A stretch of DNA of 64,000 bases from Parvularculaceae bacterium (lineage in GTDB: Bacteria; Pseudomonadota; Alphaproteobacteria; Caulobacterales; Parvularculaceae): assembly GCA_028280115.1 (NCBI GenBank), contig JANQMJ010000015.1, positions 1 to 64,000 on the forward strand, given 5' to 3'. A program made the position numbers and the translations under genes. Positions 9,542 through 19,164 of this stretch are shown here, one piece after another. Below the pieces are notes generated by a model. That model was not told the origin of the DNA, did no database searches, and was given only the letters and a program-made list of their open reading frames with translations. Each line of letters opens with the position of its first letter. Within the stretch, counting starts at the first letter, position 1.

Positions 9542-10015
9542 ATGGGCAAGACATTTAAAGGCGCCATGTCCGGCGACGGATTGAAGATCGCCATCGTCGC
9601 GACGCGCTGGAACGCGTTTATCGTCGAGCGGCTCATCGCCGGTGCGAAGGATGCGCTTTCCCGTCACGGCATCGGCGAAGACGCCGTCGACCTCGCCATG
9701 GCGCCCGGCGCCTATGAGGTTCCGTTCGTCGCCAGAAAGCTCGCCCGCACAGGCCGTTATGACGGCGTGGTCGCGCTTGGCTGCGTCATCCGCGGGGCCA
9801 CCCCCCATTTTGACTATGTCGCCGGCGAGGCCGCGACCGGGCTCGCCGCGGCGGCGCGCGAGACCGGCGTGCCCATGGGCTTCGGCGTCCTGACGGTCGA
9901 TACCATCGAACAGGCGATCGAGCGGGCCGGAACCAAGGCCGGCAACAAGGGCGAGGAAGCGGCCCTTGCCTGTCTTGAAACTATCAATCTCTGCCGTTCC
10001 ATCGAGGAGGCGTAA
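9542..10015 (+). CDS. ribH: 6,7-dimethyl-8-ribityllumazine synthase
   Basis: Lumazine synthase condenses the RibD product (after dephosphorylation) with the RibB product. The 157-residue protein has the usual ATRWNAFI, PGAYEVPF, GCVIRGATPHFDYV and GVLTVDT motifs that form the substrate pocket of the icosahedral or pentameric enzyme. A purine-rich AGGAG lies just before the start. In many relatives nusB follows; here folE follows instead, one base after the stop. Confidence 0.97.
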   Translation: MGKTFKGAMSGDGLKIAIVATRWNAFIVERLIAGAKDALSRHGIGEDAVDLAMAPGAYEVPFVARKLARTGRYDGVVALGCVIRGATPHFDYVAGEAATGLAAAARETGVPMGFGVLTVDTIEQAIERAGTKAGNKGEEAALACLETINLCRSIEEA

Positions 10016-10016
10016 A

Positions 10017-10616
10017 GTGAGTGCTGAAACCATCCCCCTAAAGAGACCGCGCCAGGTTGCGCGCGAAGACGCCGAAGCGGCGGTGAAAACGCTGCTTGCC
10101 TATTTCGGCGAGGACCCGGAGCGCGAGGGCCTGATCGACACGCCACGGCGGTTTGTCGACGCCTATGAAGAATTTCTCGCCGGCTACGCCGAGGACCCGG
10201 TCGACATCCTGTCGCGCACTTTCGAGGAAGTCGAAAATTATCGCGACATCGTCCTGTTGAAGGACATCCGCTTTGAAAGCCATTGCGAGCATCACATCCA
10301 GCCGATGATCGGGTTTGCTCATGTCGCCTATCTGCCCGGCGACAGGGTCGTCGGGATTTCCAAGCTCGCCCGGGTCGTGGACGCCTTCGCCCGGCGGCTG
10401 CAAAGCCAGGAGACGCTGACCAATCAGATCGCCGGGGCGATCGAGACCGCGCTTGAGCCGCGCGGCGTGGCCGTGCTGATCGAGGCCCAACATCAATGCA
10501 TTACGACCCGGGGCGTCAGCAAGCCGGAGGTTATGTGCGTGACCCGCGCCATGACCGGCGCTTTCGCTGAGGACGCCAAACTCGAAGAGCGCTTCGTGCG
10601 GCTGATCGGGAAGTAG
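10017..10616 (+). CDS. folE: GTP cyclohydrolase I
   Basis: FolE converts GTP to dihydroneopterin triphosphate, the entry to folate. The zinc and active-site motif FESHCEHHIQP, GDRVVGISKLARVVD and the QHQCITTRGV segment are all present. The GTG start was chosen because GAGGAGG sits seven bases upstream and it leaves one base after the ribH stop; an earlier in-frame start would run inside ribH. The protein is about 199 residues. Placement makes it the last gene of the riboswitch operon, which would put an early folate enzyme under FMN control. This is type I, not the type II enzyme that riboflavin synthesis needs. Confidence 0.95.
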   Translation: MSAETIPLKRPRQVAREDAEAAVKTLLAYFGEDPEREGLIDTPRRFVDAYEEFLAGYAEDPVDILSRTFEEVENYRDIVLLKDIRFESHCEHHIQPMIGFAHVAYLPGDRVVGISKLARVVDAFARRLQSQETLTNQIAGAIETALEPRGVAVLIEAQHQCITTRGVSKPEVMCVTRAMTGAFAEDAKLEERFVRLIGK

Positions 10617-10641
10617 CCTTTAAAAAACCGGCGCAATAAAA

Positions 10642-10665
10642 AAGGGCGGCCCGAAGGCCGCCCTT
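10642..10665. terminator. Bidirectional intrinsic terminator between folE and the TonB receptor gene
   Basis: AAGGGCGGCC and GGCCGCCCTT form a perfect ten-base stem around a CGAA loop. An A-rich stretch lies on the left (AATAAAA) and a TTAATTCT stretch on the right, so it can end transcripts from both strands. The two genes it separates converge on it. Confidence 0.85.
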
Positions 10666-10687
10666 AATTCTGCCCCCGCTTAGGCGC

Positions 10688-13600
10688 TTAGAACTCGTAA
10701 CGGACGCCGAACTGGACCTGCCAGATCGAAATGCCGTTATTGATCCGCTGGTCAAATCCGCCTGTGAAGTCTTCGTAGACGAACTGGCCGGCGCTCTCAT
10801 CGAATGACGCCTCAACCACCGGATTATTGTATTCGAACCCGATTTCCCGATACAGGCCCCATTCATCGTTGATGAGATTGGTCAAGTTCTGAATGTCAAC
10901 GACGAACTTAAGCGCGTGTCCGTCGATGGGCGCCGGGAGCGACTGTTGGAAGCGGACATCGAGACGTCCGTTCCAGTTGCTGCGCTGGGTGTTTCGTCCG
11001 ACGATTGCGCCGCGCTCAAGGCCGTTCTCTGCAATGAAGGCGTTAAAGCCCGCCAGATCGAAGCCCGGCGCATACATGACGCTGGGATCGTTTTCGAGCG
11101 GCACGTAAAGAAGCGAACGATCCTCGCTGCCGTCTTCGTCGCCGAAGATGTTGTTATTGAACGGCACGCCGTCAACGCAGGTGGTTCGGCTGCGCCCGCA
11201 TTCAAAGGTGTAGCTGAACGGACGACCCGACTGCACGAAACCGAAAAGCGTCAGCGATGTCGGATGATCTTTGATGAACTCGTGCTCCAGATTAAGCCGC
11301 GCGGTGATCGCGTGCTTGATCGAATAGTTGGAGATGGCCGCGCTTGAGAAGTTGAAGTTATCCGTCGAGAAATTCTCGAAGTTGGATATGGCGCGCGAGC
11401 TCGTGCCCGGATTGACGTCTTCGGACCGCGTGTAGGCGTAACCGATAAACAGGTCGATCGCGGATCTGTCGAATACCCACTCTTTCCCGATCGAGCCCGA
11501 AACCGTAACGCTTACGGGCGTTTCGTCGGAATTGGTCAACAGCATTTCGCCATTGCCGCCGACGACGCGCGTGGAGCAATCCATGTCGAGCGGATCGGCC
11601 TGACAGTCGGGATCGAGCAAGTCAGCCGACCGATAGAACGGACGACCGTCCGGCGCCGTGCCGACCTGCTGAAGCGTCAGGTCGCGCCACTCGTTCGGAT
11701 TGCTCGTGCGCGTGTAAAGAAGATCGGCGGTCAAGCGCCAATCGTCGCCGAGCCCGACTGACGACAGGTCGGCAAAGTAATCGGCGCCTAAGCTGCCGCG
11801 CCAGACCGACGGGATTGTATAATCCGGGTCGACCACGTTCACGCCGCCATTGCCGACCGACGCCTGGGCCGTGTTATCGGCGAGCAATGCAGCGGGAATA
11901 TCAAAGCCGTTAAAGCCGTTGATAACCATGGGGTCGGCGGAAAAGGCGCCGCCCACGAAACCAGGATTGGAATAGCTATTGGAAATCCAAACGCTCGGAT
12001 CGCCGCCGGAGAACCGGCCGAAGCCGCCGCGAACGGTCAACCGCTCGTTCACGTCATAGGTTGCGGCAATGCGCGGCTGGATCAGGCTAATTCCGTCGTA
12101 ATTCGCCGTGTTCGTAAATCCGTAGCGCTGTTCGAACGTCGGATTTTCGGTCGGTTCGTCGCCAGACGTATACATGTCGTAACGCAGACCCAGTGTCACG
12201 CTCAGGTCCGGACTTACGTCGATATCGTCCTGCAGATAAAAAGTGTGCAGGCTGCGCTTGAACGACGCCGCGCCGTCCTCAGCATTATTCGACGCCGCGT
12301 TGGAATAGAATATCGCCGATGGCGTCTGATTTTCCAGATCCATGACGGAGTCGAAGGCGACCTCGCCCTGGGAGAACGGGACGAAGAGGTTGAAGACGTC
12401 AAGCTGATCCCACTCGTAACCCAGGGTGAAATTGTGCGCGCCGATTGTGTAATAAGCCGCCGCGCGGATCTGGATCTGGTCGTTTTCCAGCCGGTTCGCA
12501 TGGCGGAAAACGTCCGGGCCGACGAACACCGTGCCCAGCCCGTTGGGGCCGACGCCGTTGATCTCAAAGCTGGCGAAGTCAGGATCGCCAAGCGTGTCCT
12601 GACCCGTGTCGCGCTGCGAGAAGGACCCGCGCAGCTCGGTCGAGAAATTGCTGGTCCAGTCCGAGAACAGCCGGCCCGAATATGAATTCAGCTTTTCCGA
12701 CCGCATATACCATTGCGACGCGAGGCTGAGCTCGTCGTCGGGCGCGTCGTTGTTTGACTGAACGATGCTGTTGCCGTCGGTATTTTGCCAGGTGAATTCG
12801 AAACGGTGGCCGTCGGCGAGATAGAAGTCGCCCTTAACGAGGAACCGTTCATCGTCGACATCAAGGCTCGACGGCTGACCCAGCGGATCAAAACCGTAAA
12901 CCGACTGCAAAATGCTGGTGATCTCGTCAAGATTGGCTTGCGTGATCTCCTCGGTTTCATTGACCGTGCCCGAACCGACCGGGCCGTCTTCATTGATGTC
13001 GCCGCCGGAGAATTTCTCGTAAGCGAAGGTGAAGAACACGCGATCCGGCAAGATCGGGCCGGTAATCACGCCGCCATAGGATTTTTCGGTTAGATCGAGG
13101 TTTTGGTTGATCTGGTTTCCATCAACGGATTTGCCGACGAACCGATCGTCCGTGTAATCGAAAAAGGCCCGTCCATGGAACTCGTTTCCGCCGGAACGCG
13201 TAACGACGTTGATGTTACAGCCGGTAAATCCGCCATACTGAACGTCAAACGGGGCAATCTCGACGGAGACCTGCTCGGCCGCATCGAACGGAAACGGCAG
13301 ACGCTGTGTCGGAAAGCCGTTTGCGTTAAGACCGAAATCGTCATTTTGGCGCACGCCGTCGACAGTCAGAGAGTTTGACCGGTTTGAAGAGCCGACGCAG
13401 TAAACGCCGTCGCCGAAGGTTTCGTCGATCGTGATGCGCGGATCGATTCGGATAACGTCTTTGATGTCGCGGCTGATCGACGGAAGCTCTTGAATATCGC
13501 TCAGGTCGAAAGTGGCGCTTGGGCCTTTCGCCAGGTCGGCGACGTTGGAGCGGGTCGCGGTAACGACAATCACGTCGGCCTCGGCGCCGCTGGACAAATC

Positions 13601-13945
13601 GAAGCTGACGGCGGCCGTGTCGCCGACCGTAAGAAAGATCTGCTCGACCGTTTCGCCGCGATAATCTTGCGCCTGAACCGACACCTCGTAAGGACCGCCG
13701 ACCGGCAGGTTCGGCGCCGTGTAGGCGCCCTGATTGTTCGTCTGAATGGTGCGGGTGACGCCGGTGCGGCTATCCGTGACGGTGACTTGCGCGCCGGCGA
13801 TGGGCGCGCCGGCTTCGTCCGTTACGACGCCGCGGATATTGGACGTCGTTTGCTGCGCCATGACGGGCGTCGGCACCGTCGCTACAAAAGCCGTTGACAG
13901 CGCAATCGCGGCCGCGCCCGCGGAGAGCGTTTTCATCAATCTCAT
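10688..13945 (-). CDS. TonB-dependent receptor with N-terminal carboxypeptidase-regulatory-like domain (Oar-like)
   Basis: This is a large outer-membrane receptor of about 1085 residues. A signal peptide ends near PVMAQQ. A carboxypeptidase-D-like beta domain follows (about 30-115, SNIRGVVTDEAGAPIAGAQV), then the plug (about 130-250, with SLTVDGVRQNDDFG) and a long barrel whose last residue is phenylalanine (FGVRYEF), as outer-membrane assembly requires. Such receptors take up large ligands such as peptides or glycans using TonB energy. The ligand is unknown. The start ATG was set at MRLMKTLSAG behind a GGGG ribosome site; an upstream TTG is possible. No partner transport gene is adjacent. 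Confidence 0.92.
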   Translation of the reverse strand: MRLMKTLSAGAAAIALSTAFVATVPTPVMAQQTTSNIRGVVTDEAGAPIAGAQVTVTDSRTGVTRTIQTNNQGAYTAPNLPVGGPYEVSVQAQDYRGETVEQIFLTVGDTAAVSFDLSSGAEADVIVVTATRSNVADLAKGPSATFDLSDIQELPSISRDIKDVIRIDPRITIDETFGDGVYCVGSSNRSNSLTVDGVRQNDDFGLNANGFPTQRLPFPFDAAEQVSVEIAPFDVQYGGFTGCNINVVTRSGGNEFHGRAFFDYTDDRFVGKSVDGNQINQNLDLTEKSYGGVITGPILPDRVFFTFAYEKFSGGDINEDGPVGSGTVNETEEITQANLDEITSILQSVYGFDPLGQPSSLDVDDERFLVKGDFYLADGHRFEFTWQNTDGNSIVQSNNDAPDDELSLASQWYMRSEKLNSYSGRLFSDWTSNFSTELRGSFSQRDTGQDTLGDPDFASFEINGVGPNGLGTVFVGPDVFRHANRLENDQIQIRAAAYYTIGAHNFTLGYEWDQLDVFNLFVPFSQGEVAFDSVMDLENQTPSAIFYSNAASNNAEDGAASFKRSLHTFYLQDDIDVSPDLSVTLGLRYDMYTSGDEPTENPTFEQRYGFTNTANYDGISLIQPRIAATYDVNERLTVRGGFGRFSGGDPSVWISNSYSNPGFVGGAFSADPMVINGFNGFDIPAALLADNTAQASVGNGGVNVVDPDYTIPSVWRGSLGADYFADLSSVGLGDDWRLTADLLYTRTSNPNEWRDLTLQQVGTAPDGRPFYRSADLLDPDCQADPLDMDCSTRVVGGNGEMLLTNSDETPVSVTVSGSIGKEWVFDRSAIDLFIGYAYTRSEDVNPGTSSRAISNFENFSTDNFNFSSAAISNYSIKHAITARLNLEHEFIKDHPTSLTLFGFVQSGRPFSYTFECGRSRTTCVDGVPFNNNIFGDEDGSEDRSLLYVPLENDPSVMYAPGFDLAGFNAFIAENGLERGAIVGRNTQRSNWNGRLDVRFQQSLPAPIDGHALKFVVDIQNLTNLINDEWGLYREIGFEYNNPVVEASFDESAGQFVYEDFTGGFDQRINNGISIWQVQFGVRYEF

Positions 13946-14326
13946 TTCAATAATCCCCAAGCTCTGACTGGATGGACGGGCCGCCCCAACCGTGCGGCCC
14001 GAGTTGCGTACTCGGACGTAGCTTTCTTACATGACAATCATATGGCAGTCGGCGCCTGTCTGTGCGTTTTATTCGGGACGCTTTAACGCACCCTGCGACA
14101 GGCTGTCCGGACCTGTATTGGCGGCGGCGCCCCCTGTTGAAAACTAGCGCAGAAAAATCAGCCGCTTAGCCTCTCGATGCTAGAAAATGGCGGCGCCGTT
14201 TTATTTTACTCCAACATTACTTGGGGTTCACCTTGGGATTTTCGGAATCGATTGTGGATTGTGCGTCACAGTGCCCGACACGCTGCCGGCGTCAGCGGGT
14301 GCATTCTGTCAGTACGCGTTACAAAG
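13946..14326. other. Intergenic region upstream of the TonB receptor gene
   Basis: About 380 bases hold no gene I can support. The part next to the receptor should be its promoter and leader. Small imperfect inverted repeats occur (for instance CCGAGTTGCGTACTCGG at about 13999), but I cannot assign a function to them. Confidence 0.5.
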
Positions 14327-16090
14327 TTACATCCGTTGCGGCGCTTCGATCCCCAGCAGATTGAGGGTCAAGTCGAGCTGCCGTCCAGTCGCCGCGGTCA
14401 GTGACAAACGCGACGCTCTGGCCGCTGCATCCGCCTCATCGGCGATGCGGCATGCGGCGTAAAATTTGGAAAAAGCCTGCGCCAGCGTGAACGCATGATC
14501 GCACAAAATGTGCGGCAAGCGCTTTTCATAGGCGTCGCGCAACGCCTCGCCAAAGGCGAGCAGCGACAGGGCGAGGTCGCGCTCTTCCGGCGCAGCAATA
14601 CTGACCGGCCCTGGCGCGCCGGCCCCGGCGGCTTCGGCCTTGGCCAGAACCGAGCGCACGCGCACGCTGGCGTAGAGCAGATAGGGGCCGGTCTTGCCCT
14701 CAAACGCCATAAAGCGGTCGAGATCGAAAATGTAATCGCTGGTCCGCGGATTGGAGAGATCGGCGAACTTCAGCGCCGCGATCCCCACTTTTCGTGCAAT
14801 GTCAGCGGTTTCCGCCTCGCCATAGCCTTTAGCGAGACCGCTGTCGGCAAGCCGCGCCCGAGCCCGCTCGGTGACCGTGTCGATGAGATCGCGCAATTTC
14901 AAAACACCGCCCGCGCGGGTTTTAAACGGCTTGCCGTCCTTGCCGTTCATGGTGCCGAAGCCGATATGCTCGAGCCGGTCGGCGGGAAAGATGTCGGCCA
15001 GCGCCGCCGCGCGGAACACCTGTTCGAAATGCAGCGCCTGGCGCTGATCGACGACGTAAAGCATGCGGTCGGGCGCGAGCGAACGGACGCGATCGAGGAT
15101 GGTGGCAAGGTCGGTCGTGCCGTAGGTCACCCCCCCGTCCCGCTTGAACAGCATCAGCGGCGGGATGTCTTTTTTGTCGCCTTCCTTTGCGACCCGCACG
15201 ACGTGTGCGCCGTCGCTTTCTTCCAAAAGACCTTTCGCGCGCAGGTCCGCCGCCATCACTTCGGTCAGCTTGTCAGCATCCGCCTCGCCCTTCCACAAAT
15301 CGAAGGTGACGCCGAGATCGGCGTATTCCTGCTCAATGGCGGCGCGGGAGACGGCGACGAAATGGCGCCACAGGGCGAGATAGCCGGCCCGGCCCTTTTG
15401 CAGTTCGGCGGTGGCGATACGGGCTTCTTCAGCACGCTGCGGATCGGCTTTGCAAGCCGCCGAGGCCTGCGGATAAAGCCGCTCGAGATCGTCTAGCGTC
15501 ACCGGCGACGTGTCCGGATAAGACCCTTTGAAAGCCTCGTCGAAATAGGCGAGCTGCGGCTGCTCGCGCTTGAGCTCGGTGATGAGCTGGCCCATGGGCA
15601 GGCCCCAGTCGCCAAAATGAACATCGCCGATCACCTTGTCGCCTGCAAAGCGCAAGACGCGCTTTAGGCTTTCCCCGATAATCGCCGCGCGCAAATGACC
15701 CACATGAAGCGGCTTGGCGACATTGGGGCCGCCATAGTCGAGGACGATCGTTTCCGTTTCGGGTTTCGACCACGCGCCCAAGCGCTCATCGCCGGCAAGC
15801 GCTGCGGCGCGGGACGAGATAAACCCATCCGTCAATGTGATGTTGATGAACCCGGGACCGGCGACCGCAATGTCGGCGAAGTTCGGATTGTCCTTCAAGG
15901 CAGCACAAATTTTCTCGGCCAAGGCGCGCGGATTTTGTTTGGCCGCCTTGGCCGCGGCCAGCGCGCCATTGCACTGGAACTGGGCCAGGTCAGGACGGTG
16001 CGCCGCGGTTACCCGCCCCAGGCGCGCATCAAGACCCGCCGCAGCGAACGCCTCGCCGACCGCAGCGCTGAGATCGTCGGTCAAAATCAT
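14327..16090 (-). CDS. argS: Arginyl-tRNA synthetase
   Basis: ArgS charges tRNA-Arg. The 587-residue protein has the N-terminal tRNA D-loop binding domain (about 1-85), the class I HIGH box as HVGH (residues 129-132) within YGGPNVAKPLHVGHLR, the GDWGLPMGQ block, and a C-terminal DALR anticodon-binding domain. The KMSK-equivalent loop lies near FGTMNGKDGKPFKTRAGG, as is usual for ArgS without a canonical lysine motif. The ATG overlaps the stop of the upstream lipoprotein gene (TGATG), so the two are coupled. Confidence 0.97.
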   Translation of the reverse strand: MILTDDLSAAVGEAFAAAGLDARLGRVTAAHRPDLAQFQCNGALAAAKAAKQNPRALAEKICAALKDNPNFADIAVAGPGFINITLTDGFISSRAAALAGDERLGAWSKPETETIVLDYGGPNVAKPLHVGHLRAAIIGESLKRVLRFAGDKVIGDVHFGDWGLPMGQLITELKREQPQLAYFDEAFKGSYPDTSPVTLDDLERLYPQASAACKADPQRAEEARIATAELQKGRAGYLALWRHFVAVSRAAIEQEYADLGVTFDLWKGEADADKLTEVMAADLRAKGLLEESDGAHVVRVAKEGDKKDIPPLMLFKRDGGVTYGTTDLATILDRVRSLAPDRMLYVVDQRQALHFEQVFRAAALADIFPADRLEHIGFGTMNGKDGKPFKTRAGGVLKLRDLIDTVTERARARLADSGLAKGYGEAETADIARKVGIAALKFADLSNPRTSDYIFDLDRFMAFEGKTGPYLLYASVRVRSVLAKAEAAGAGAPGPVSIAAPEERDLALSLLAFGEALRDAYEKRLPHILCDHAFTLAQAFSKFYAACRIADEADAAARASRLSLTAATGRQLDLTLNLLGIEAPQRM

Positions 16091-16644
16091 CAAAGCTGTG
16101 GAAATTTCAAACTCTTGCCCGAGCGATTGAAAATAACCTGTTCCGGCGTGAGCGCGAAACCGACAATGATCTCGAAATTCGCCCCGGACACTTCATCACT
16201 GGAGCGCGTGATATGGATTTTGCTGATGTCTTCCTTTTTCAGCACAATGACCCGCTTTTCGCCAAATTCGGCGGAGACGGAAAACTCCTTTTTAGCAATA
16301 ACTTCAAGGTCTTTACGGGTGACAGCGACAAAATAGGTGAAGGTTTTCTCGCCTGCCGCGCCTTTCGGTCCCTTGCCGAAGGCCATTTCGACCGAAATCC
16401 CTGCATCAATCGGATCGCCGTCAAGATAACGGCAGGCCATGGAGACATTCGTGATTTCGCCGGTATAGGCGATGTTTTCCGCCGTTTGCTCGCCGTCGAA
16501 TTCAATTATTCGCGATGCGTCATTGAGCACCAGAATATTAGGGCACGGGGCGGGGTTGCTCTCTTGGGCCTTTCTGCTGAGACTCGCACATCCGGCGCTG
16601 ATCAGCGCTGCGGCGATAAGCGCGCCTACTAACGGTTTGTTCAT
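16090..16644 (-). CDS. Conserved hypothetical lipoprotein upstream of argS
   Basis: I do not recognise a named family. The N-terminus MNKPLVGALIAAALISAGC is a clear lipoprotein signal with acylation at Cys19. The 184-residue protein has a mostly beta-rich body (about 35-180) with two further cysteines near residues 34 and 71 that could form a disulfide. It shares one transcript with argS through a TGATG overlap, which says nothing about function beyond co-expression. It is transcribed divergently from ispH. Confidence 0.8.
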   Translation of the reverse strand: MNKPLVGALIAAALISAGCASLSRKAQESNPAPCPNILVLNDASRIIEFDGEQTAENIAYTGEITNVSMACRYLDGDPIDAGISVEMAFGKGPKGAAGEKTFTYFVAVTRKDLEVIAKKEFSVSAEFGEKRVIVLKKEDISKIHITRSSDEVSGANFEIIVGFALTPEQVIFNRSGKSLKFPQL

Positions 16645-16765
16645 TGAGATGAACCCCTATATCTGCTCACAAAATAGCCCGGCAGCGGCCGGCGGAGCGC
16701 CGTGATTTGGCCCCGATTCAAGGTAATCATCTCGTAGCGTCTCGCACCGAAAGGCGCAACGCTCC

Positions 16766-17758
16766 ATGGCCCTGGGAGCTTTCGTGAAGCCGCAACGCGA
16801 TAGGACACGCAATAGCCCCGCCCCGGAATTGACCGTGCGGCTTGCCTCGCCTAGGGGCTTTTGCGCCGGCGTGGAGCGGGCGATCCGAACCGTAGAGGAG
16901 ACCCTGGCCCGGCATGGCGCGCCGGTTTTCGTGCGTCATGAGATCGTCCACAATACGCATGTGGTCGACCGGCTCGCGGCGATGGGCGCGGTGTTCGTCG
17001 ACGAACTCTCGGAAATCCCTGACAATGATCGTCCAGTCATCTTTTCCGCCCATGGCGCGCCCCGCGCAGCCCATGACGAAGCCCAGACCCGCAATCTTGT
17101 CGCCATCGACGCCACTTGCCCGCTTGTGCTGAAAGTGCATGCGGAGGTTCGCCGGCACATAGCCAACGGCCGCCACATTTTTCTTGTAGGACACGCCAAT
17201 CATCCAGAAGTGATCGGCACCACGGGCCAGGCGCCAGCCGGCGCCGTCACTCTGGTCGAGACGGTCAAGGACGCCGAAGCCCTCGCCCATCGCGACGGCG
17301 CGACAGCCTATGTCACCCAGACGACGCTGTCCGTCGACGACGCTGCGAATGTCGTTGACGCGCTGAAGAAGAAGTTTCCCGATATCGTCGGTCCGAAAAA
17401 AGAGGACATCTGTTACGCCACCTCCAACCGCCAGGCGGCGGTGAAAGCGACCGCGCCGGGATGCGGTCTATATGTCGTGATCGGATCGGCGACGTCTTCA
17501 AATTCCCAGCGCCTGGTGGAAGTCGCCAAGAGCGCCGGCGCCGAAAAGACCATGCTGATCGAGGATCATACGGCGTTCGATTACGGTTTGCTCGAACCCG
17601 TTTCGATTCTCGGCGTCAGCGCAGGCGCATCGGCGCCTGAAGCGCTGGTTGAAAAGTTTCTCACGGCGCTGGCCCAGCGCCGACGCCTGATCATCGAAGC
17701 CGTCAACACTGTTGAGGAAAATGTCGTGTTCAACACGCCGCTCCAGCTTGCGAGCTGA
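16766..17758 (+). CDS. ispH: 4-hydroxy-3-methylbut-2-enyl diphosphate reductase
   Basis: IspH is the last enzyme of the methylerythritol phosphate pathway and makes IPP and DMAPP with a 4Fe-4S cluster. The three cluster cysteines are Cys33 (GFCAGV), Cys118 (DATCPLV) and Cys216 (EDICYATSNRQ). EIVHNTHVV and GSATSSNSQRL form the substrate pocket. The first 20 residues are unlike the family, and the true start might lie a little downstream. It heads an ispH-thrB-rnhA run that is common in alphaproteobacteria. Confidence 0.96.
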   Translation: MALGAFVKPQRDRTRNSPAPELTVRLASPRGFCAGVERAIRTVEETLARHGAPVFVRHEIVHNTHVVDRLAAMGAVFVDELSEIPDNDRPVIFSAHGAPRAAHDEAQTRNLVAIDATCPLVLKVHAEVRRHIANGRHIFLVGHANHPEVIGTTGQAPAGAVTLVETVKDAEALAHRDGATAYVTQTTLSVDDAANVVDALKKKFPDIVGPKKEDICYATSNRQAAVKATAPGCGLYVVIGSATSSNSQRLVEVAKSAGAEKTMLIEDHTAFDYGLLEPVSILGVSAGASAPEALVEKFLTALAQRRRLIIEAVNTVEENVVFNTPLQLAS

Positions 17759-17760
17759 CC

Positions 17761-18726
17761 GTGGCCGTTTACACCGACGTTTCCGACGATGCGCTTGTCT
17801 TATTCCTCGCCGATTACGCGGTCGGAGAGCTGCGCAAGAAAACGCCGATCCTTGAAGGCGTTGAAAACTCCAACTATCGGCTCGAAACGACGCGCGGGCA
17901 GTTTATCCTGACACTTTTCGAAAAGCGCGTGCGCAAAGAAGACCTGCCGTTTTTCATGGCGCTAATGACCCATCTCGCCGCCAAGTCGATGCCCGTCGCC
18001 GCGCCGGTGACGGACAAGGCGGGCCAGGCCGTTAAAACGCTCGCGGGCAAACCGGCCGCGCTCATTCGCTTCATGCCGGGCGCGCCGCAAATGTCGCCGG
18101 ACGAAAAACACTGCGCGGCGCTGGGCGAAACGCTTGCGGACTGGCATCTTAATATCGGCGATTTTTCCTGGTCGCGGACCAATCCCTTATCGCTTTCCGG
18201 CTGGCGCGAGCTTGCCGAGGCCTGCCGAAACGGGGCTGATGGGCGCGCGCCGGGCCTGGCCGCCTATATCGATGAAGAACTCAAATTCGTTTCCCTTCAC
18301 TGGCCCGAGGATTTGCCGGCCGGCGTGGTGCACACGGATCTCTTTCCCGACAATGTGTTGTTCGAAGGCGCACGCATCGCCGGTCTGATTGATTTTTATT
18401 TCTCGGCGAATGATTTTTTCGCATATGACCTCGCGGTCTGCGTCAACGCCTGGTGTTTCGACGAGGCGCGGGCATTCATCCCAGCCAACGCCGCCGCCCT
18501 TATCGGCGCTTATCGACAACGCCGGCGATTGAGCGCGACGGAAATCGCCGCTTTTCCCGTATTGTTACGCGGGGCGGCCTTGCGGTTTTTGCTGACGCGG
18601 CTTTATGACTGGATCAACCAGGTTGAAGGCGCGATCGTGAAGGTGAAAGACCCGTTGGAATACCGCGACATTATCGATTTTCATCGCGTACACGACGCGC
18701 TGACGGCGATTAGCGCCAATGATTGA
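17761..18726 (+). CDS. thrB: Homoserine kinase, APH-fold type (ThrB2-like)
   Basis: This enzyme phosphorylates homoserine on the way to threonine. It belongs to the aminoglycoside-phosphotransferase fold rather than the GHMP fold. Visible motifs are [13 protein letters not shown] for nucleotide binding, [13 protein letters not shown] (catalytic loop, HxDxxxxN) and [11 protein letters not shown] (metal-binding DFY). The 321-residue length is normal. The GTG start lies two bases after the ispH stop, and the stop overlaps rnhA by eight bases, so the three genes are one operon. Confidence 0.95.
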   Translation: MAVYTDVSDDALVLFLADYAVGELRKKTPILEGVENSNYRLETTRGQFILTLFEKRVRKEDLPFFMALMTHLAAKSMPVAAPVTDKAGQAVKTLAGKPAALIRFMPGAPQMSPDEKHCAALGETLADWHLNIGDFSWSRTNPLSLSGWRELAEACRNGADGRAPGLAAYIDEELKFVSLHWPEDLPAGVVHTDLFPDNVLFEGARIAGLIDFYFSANDFFAYDLAVCVNAWCFDEARAFIPANAAALIGAYRQRRRLSATEIAAFPVLLRGAALRFLLTRLYDWINQVEGAIVKVKDPLEYRDIIDFHRVHDALTAISAND

Positions 18727-19147
18727 CGTTTTCACCGACGGAGCGTGTTCCGGCAATCCCGGCCCCGGGGGCTGGGGCGTTCTGATTATCGACGGCGACG
18801 AACGCGTGGAACTTTCCGGCGGCGCGGCGGAAACGACCAACAACCGTATGGAAATGCTCGCCGTCATCGAAGCGCTTAAGGCGACCGCAAAGGCCGACGG
18901 CATAAGGCTTCACACTGACAGTCAATACGTCAAAAACGGCATTAACGACTGGATTAATGGCTGGAAACGCAACGGCTGGAAAACCGCTGCGAAAAAGCCG
19001 GTCAAAAACCAGGATTTGTGGCGTGAGATCGACGCCTTGTCATCCGGCCGCAAGATAGAATGGCGCTGGGTGAAAGGCCACGCCGGCCATCCGGGTAATG
19101 AGCGCGCGGACGAACTCGCCCGGCTGGGCGTCCCATCCGCACGCTGA
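18719..19147 (+). CDS. rnhA: Ribonuclease HI
   Basis: RNase HI degrades the RNA strand of RNA-DNA hybrids such as primers and R-loops. The catalytic carboxylates are Asp7 in [16 protein letters not shown], Glu45 in NNRMEM and Asp67 in LHTDSQYV, with the fourth in the GNERADELA segment. The basic handle loop [16 protein letters not shown] is present. Length 142 residues is standard. It overlaps thrB and ends 17 bases from the convergent peroxiredoxin gene. Confidence 0.97.
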   Translation: MIDVFTDGACSGNPGPGGWGVLIIDGDERVELSGGAAETTNNRMEMLAVIEALKATAKADGIRLHTDSQYVKNGINDWINGWKRNGWKTAAKKPVKNQDLWREIDALSSGRKIEWRWVKGHAGHPGNERADELARLGVPSAR

Positions 19148-19164
19148 TAAAAGGTCCCGTCAGG

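Noticed and set aside
8714..10033. Long minus-strand open frame across ribB and ribH
   Set aside because: It is antisense to two certain genes and shows low-complexity Gly, Arg and Ala composition.
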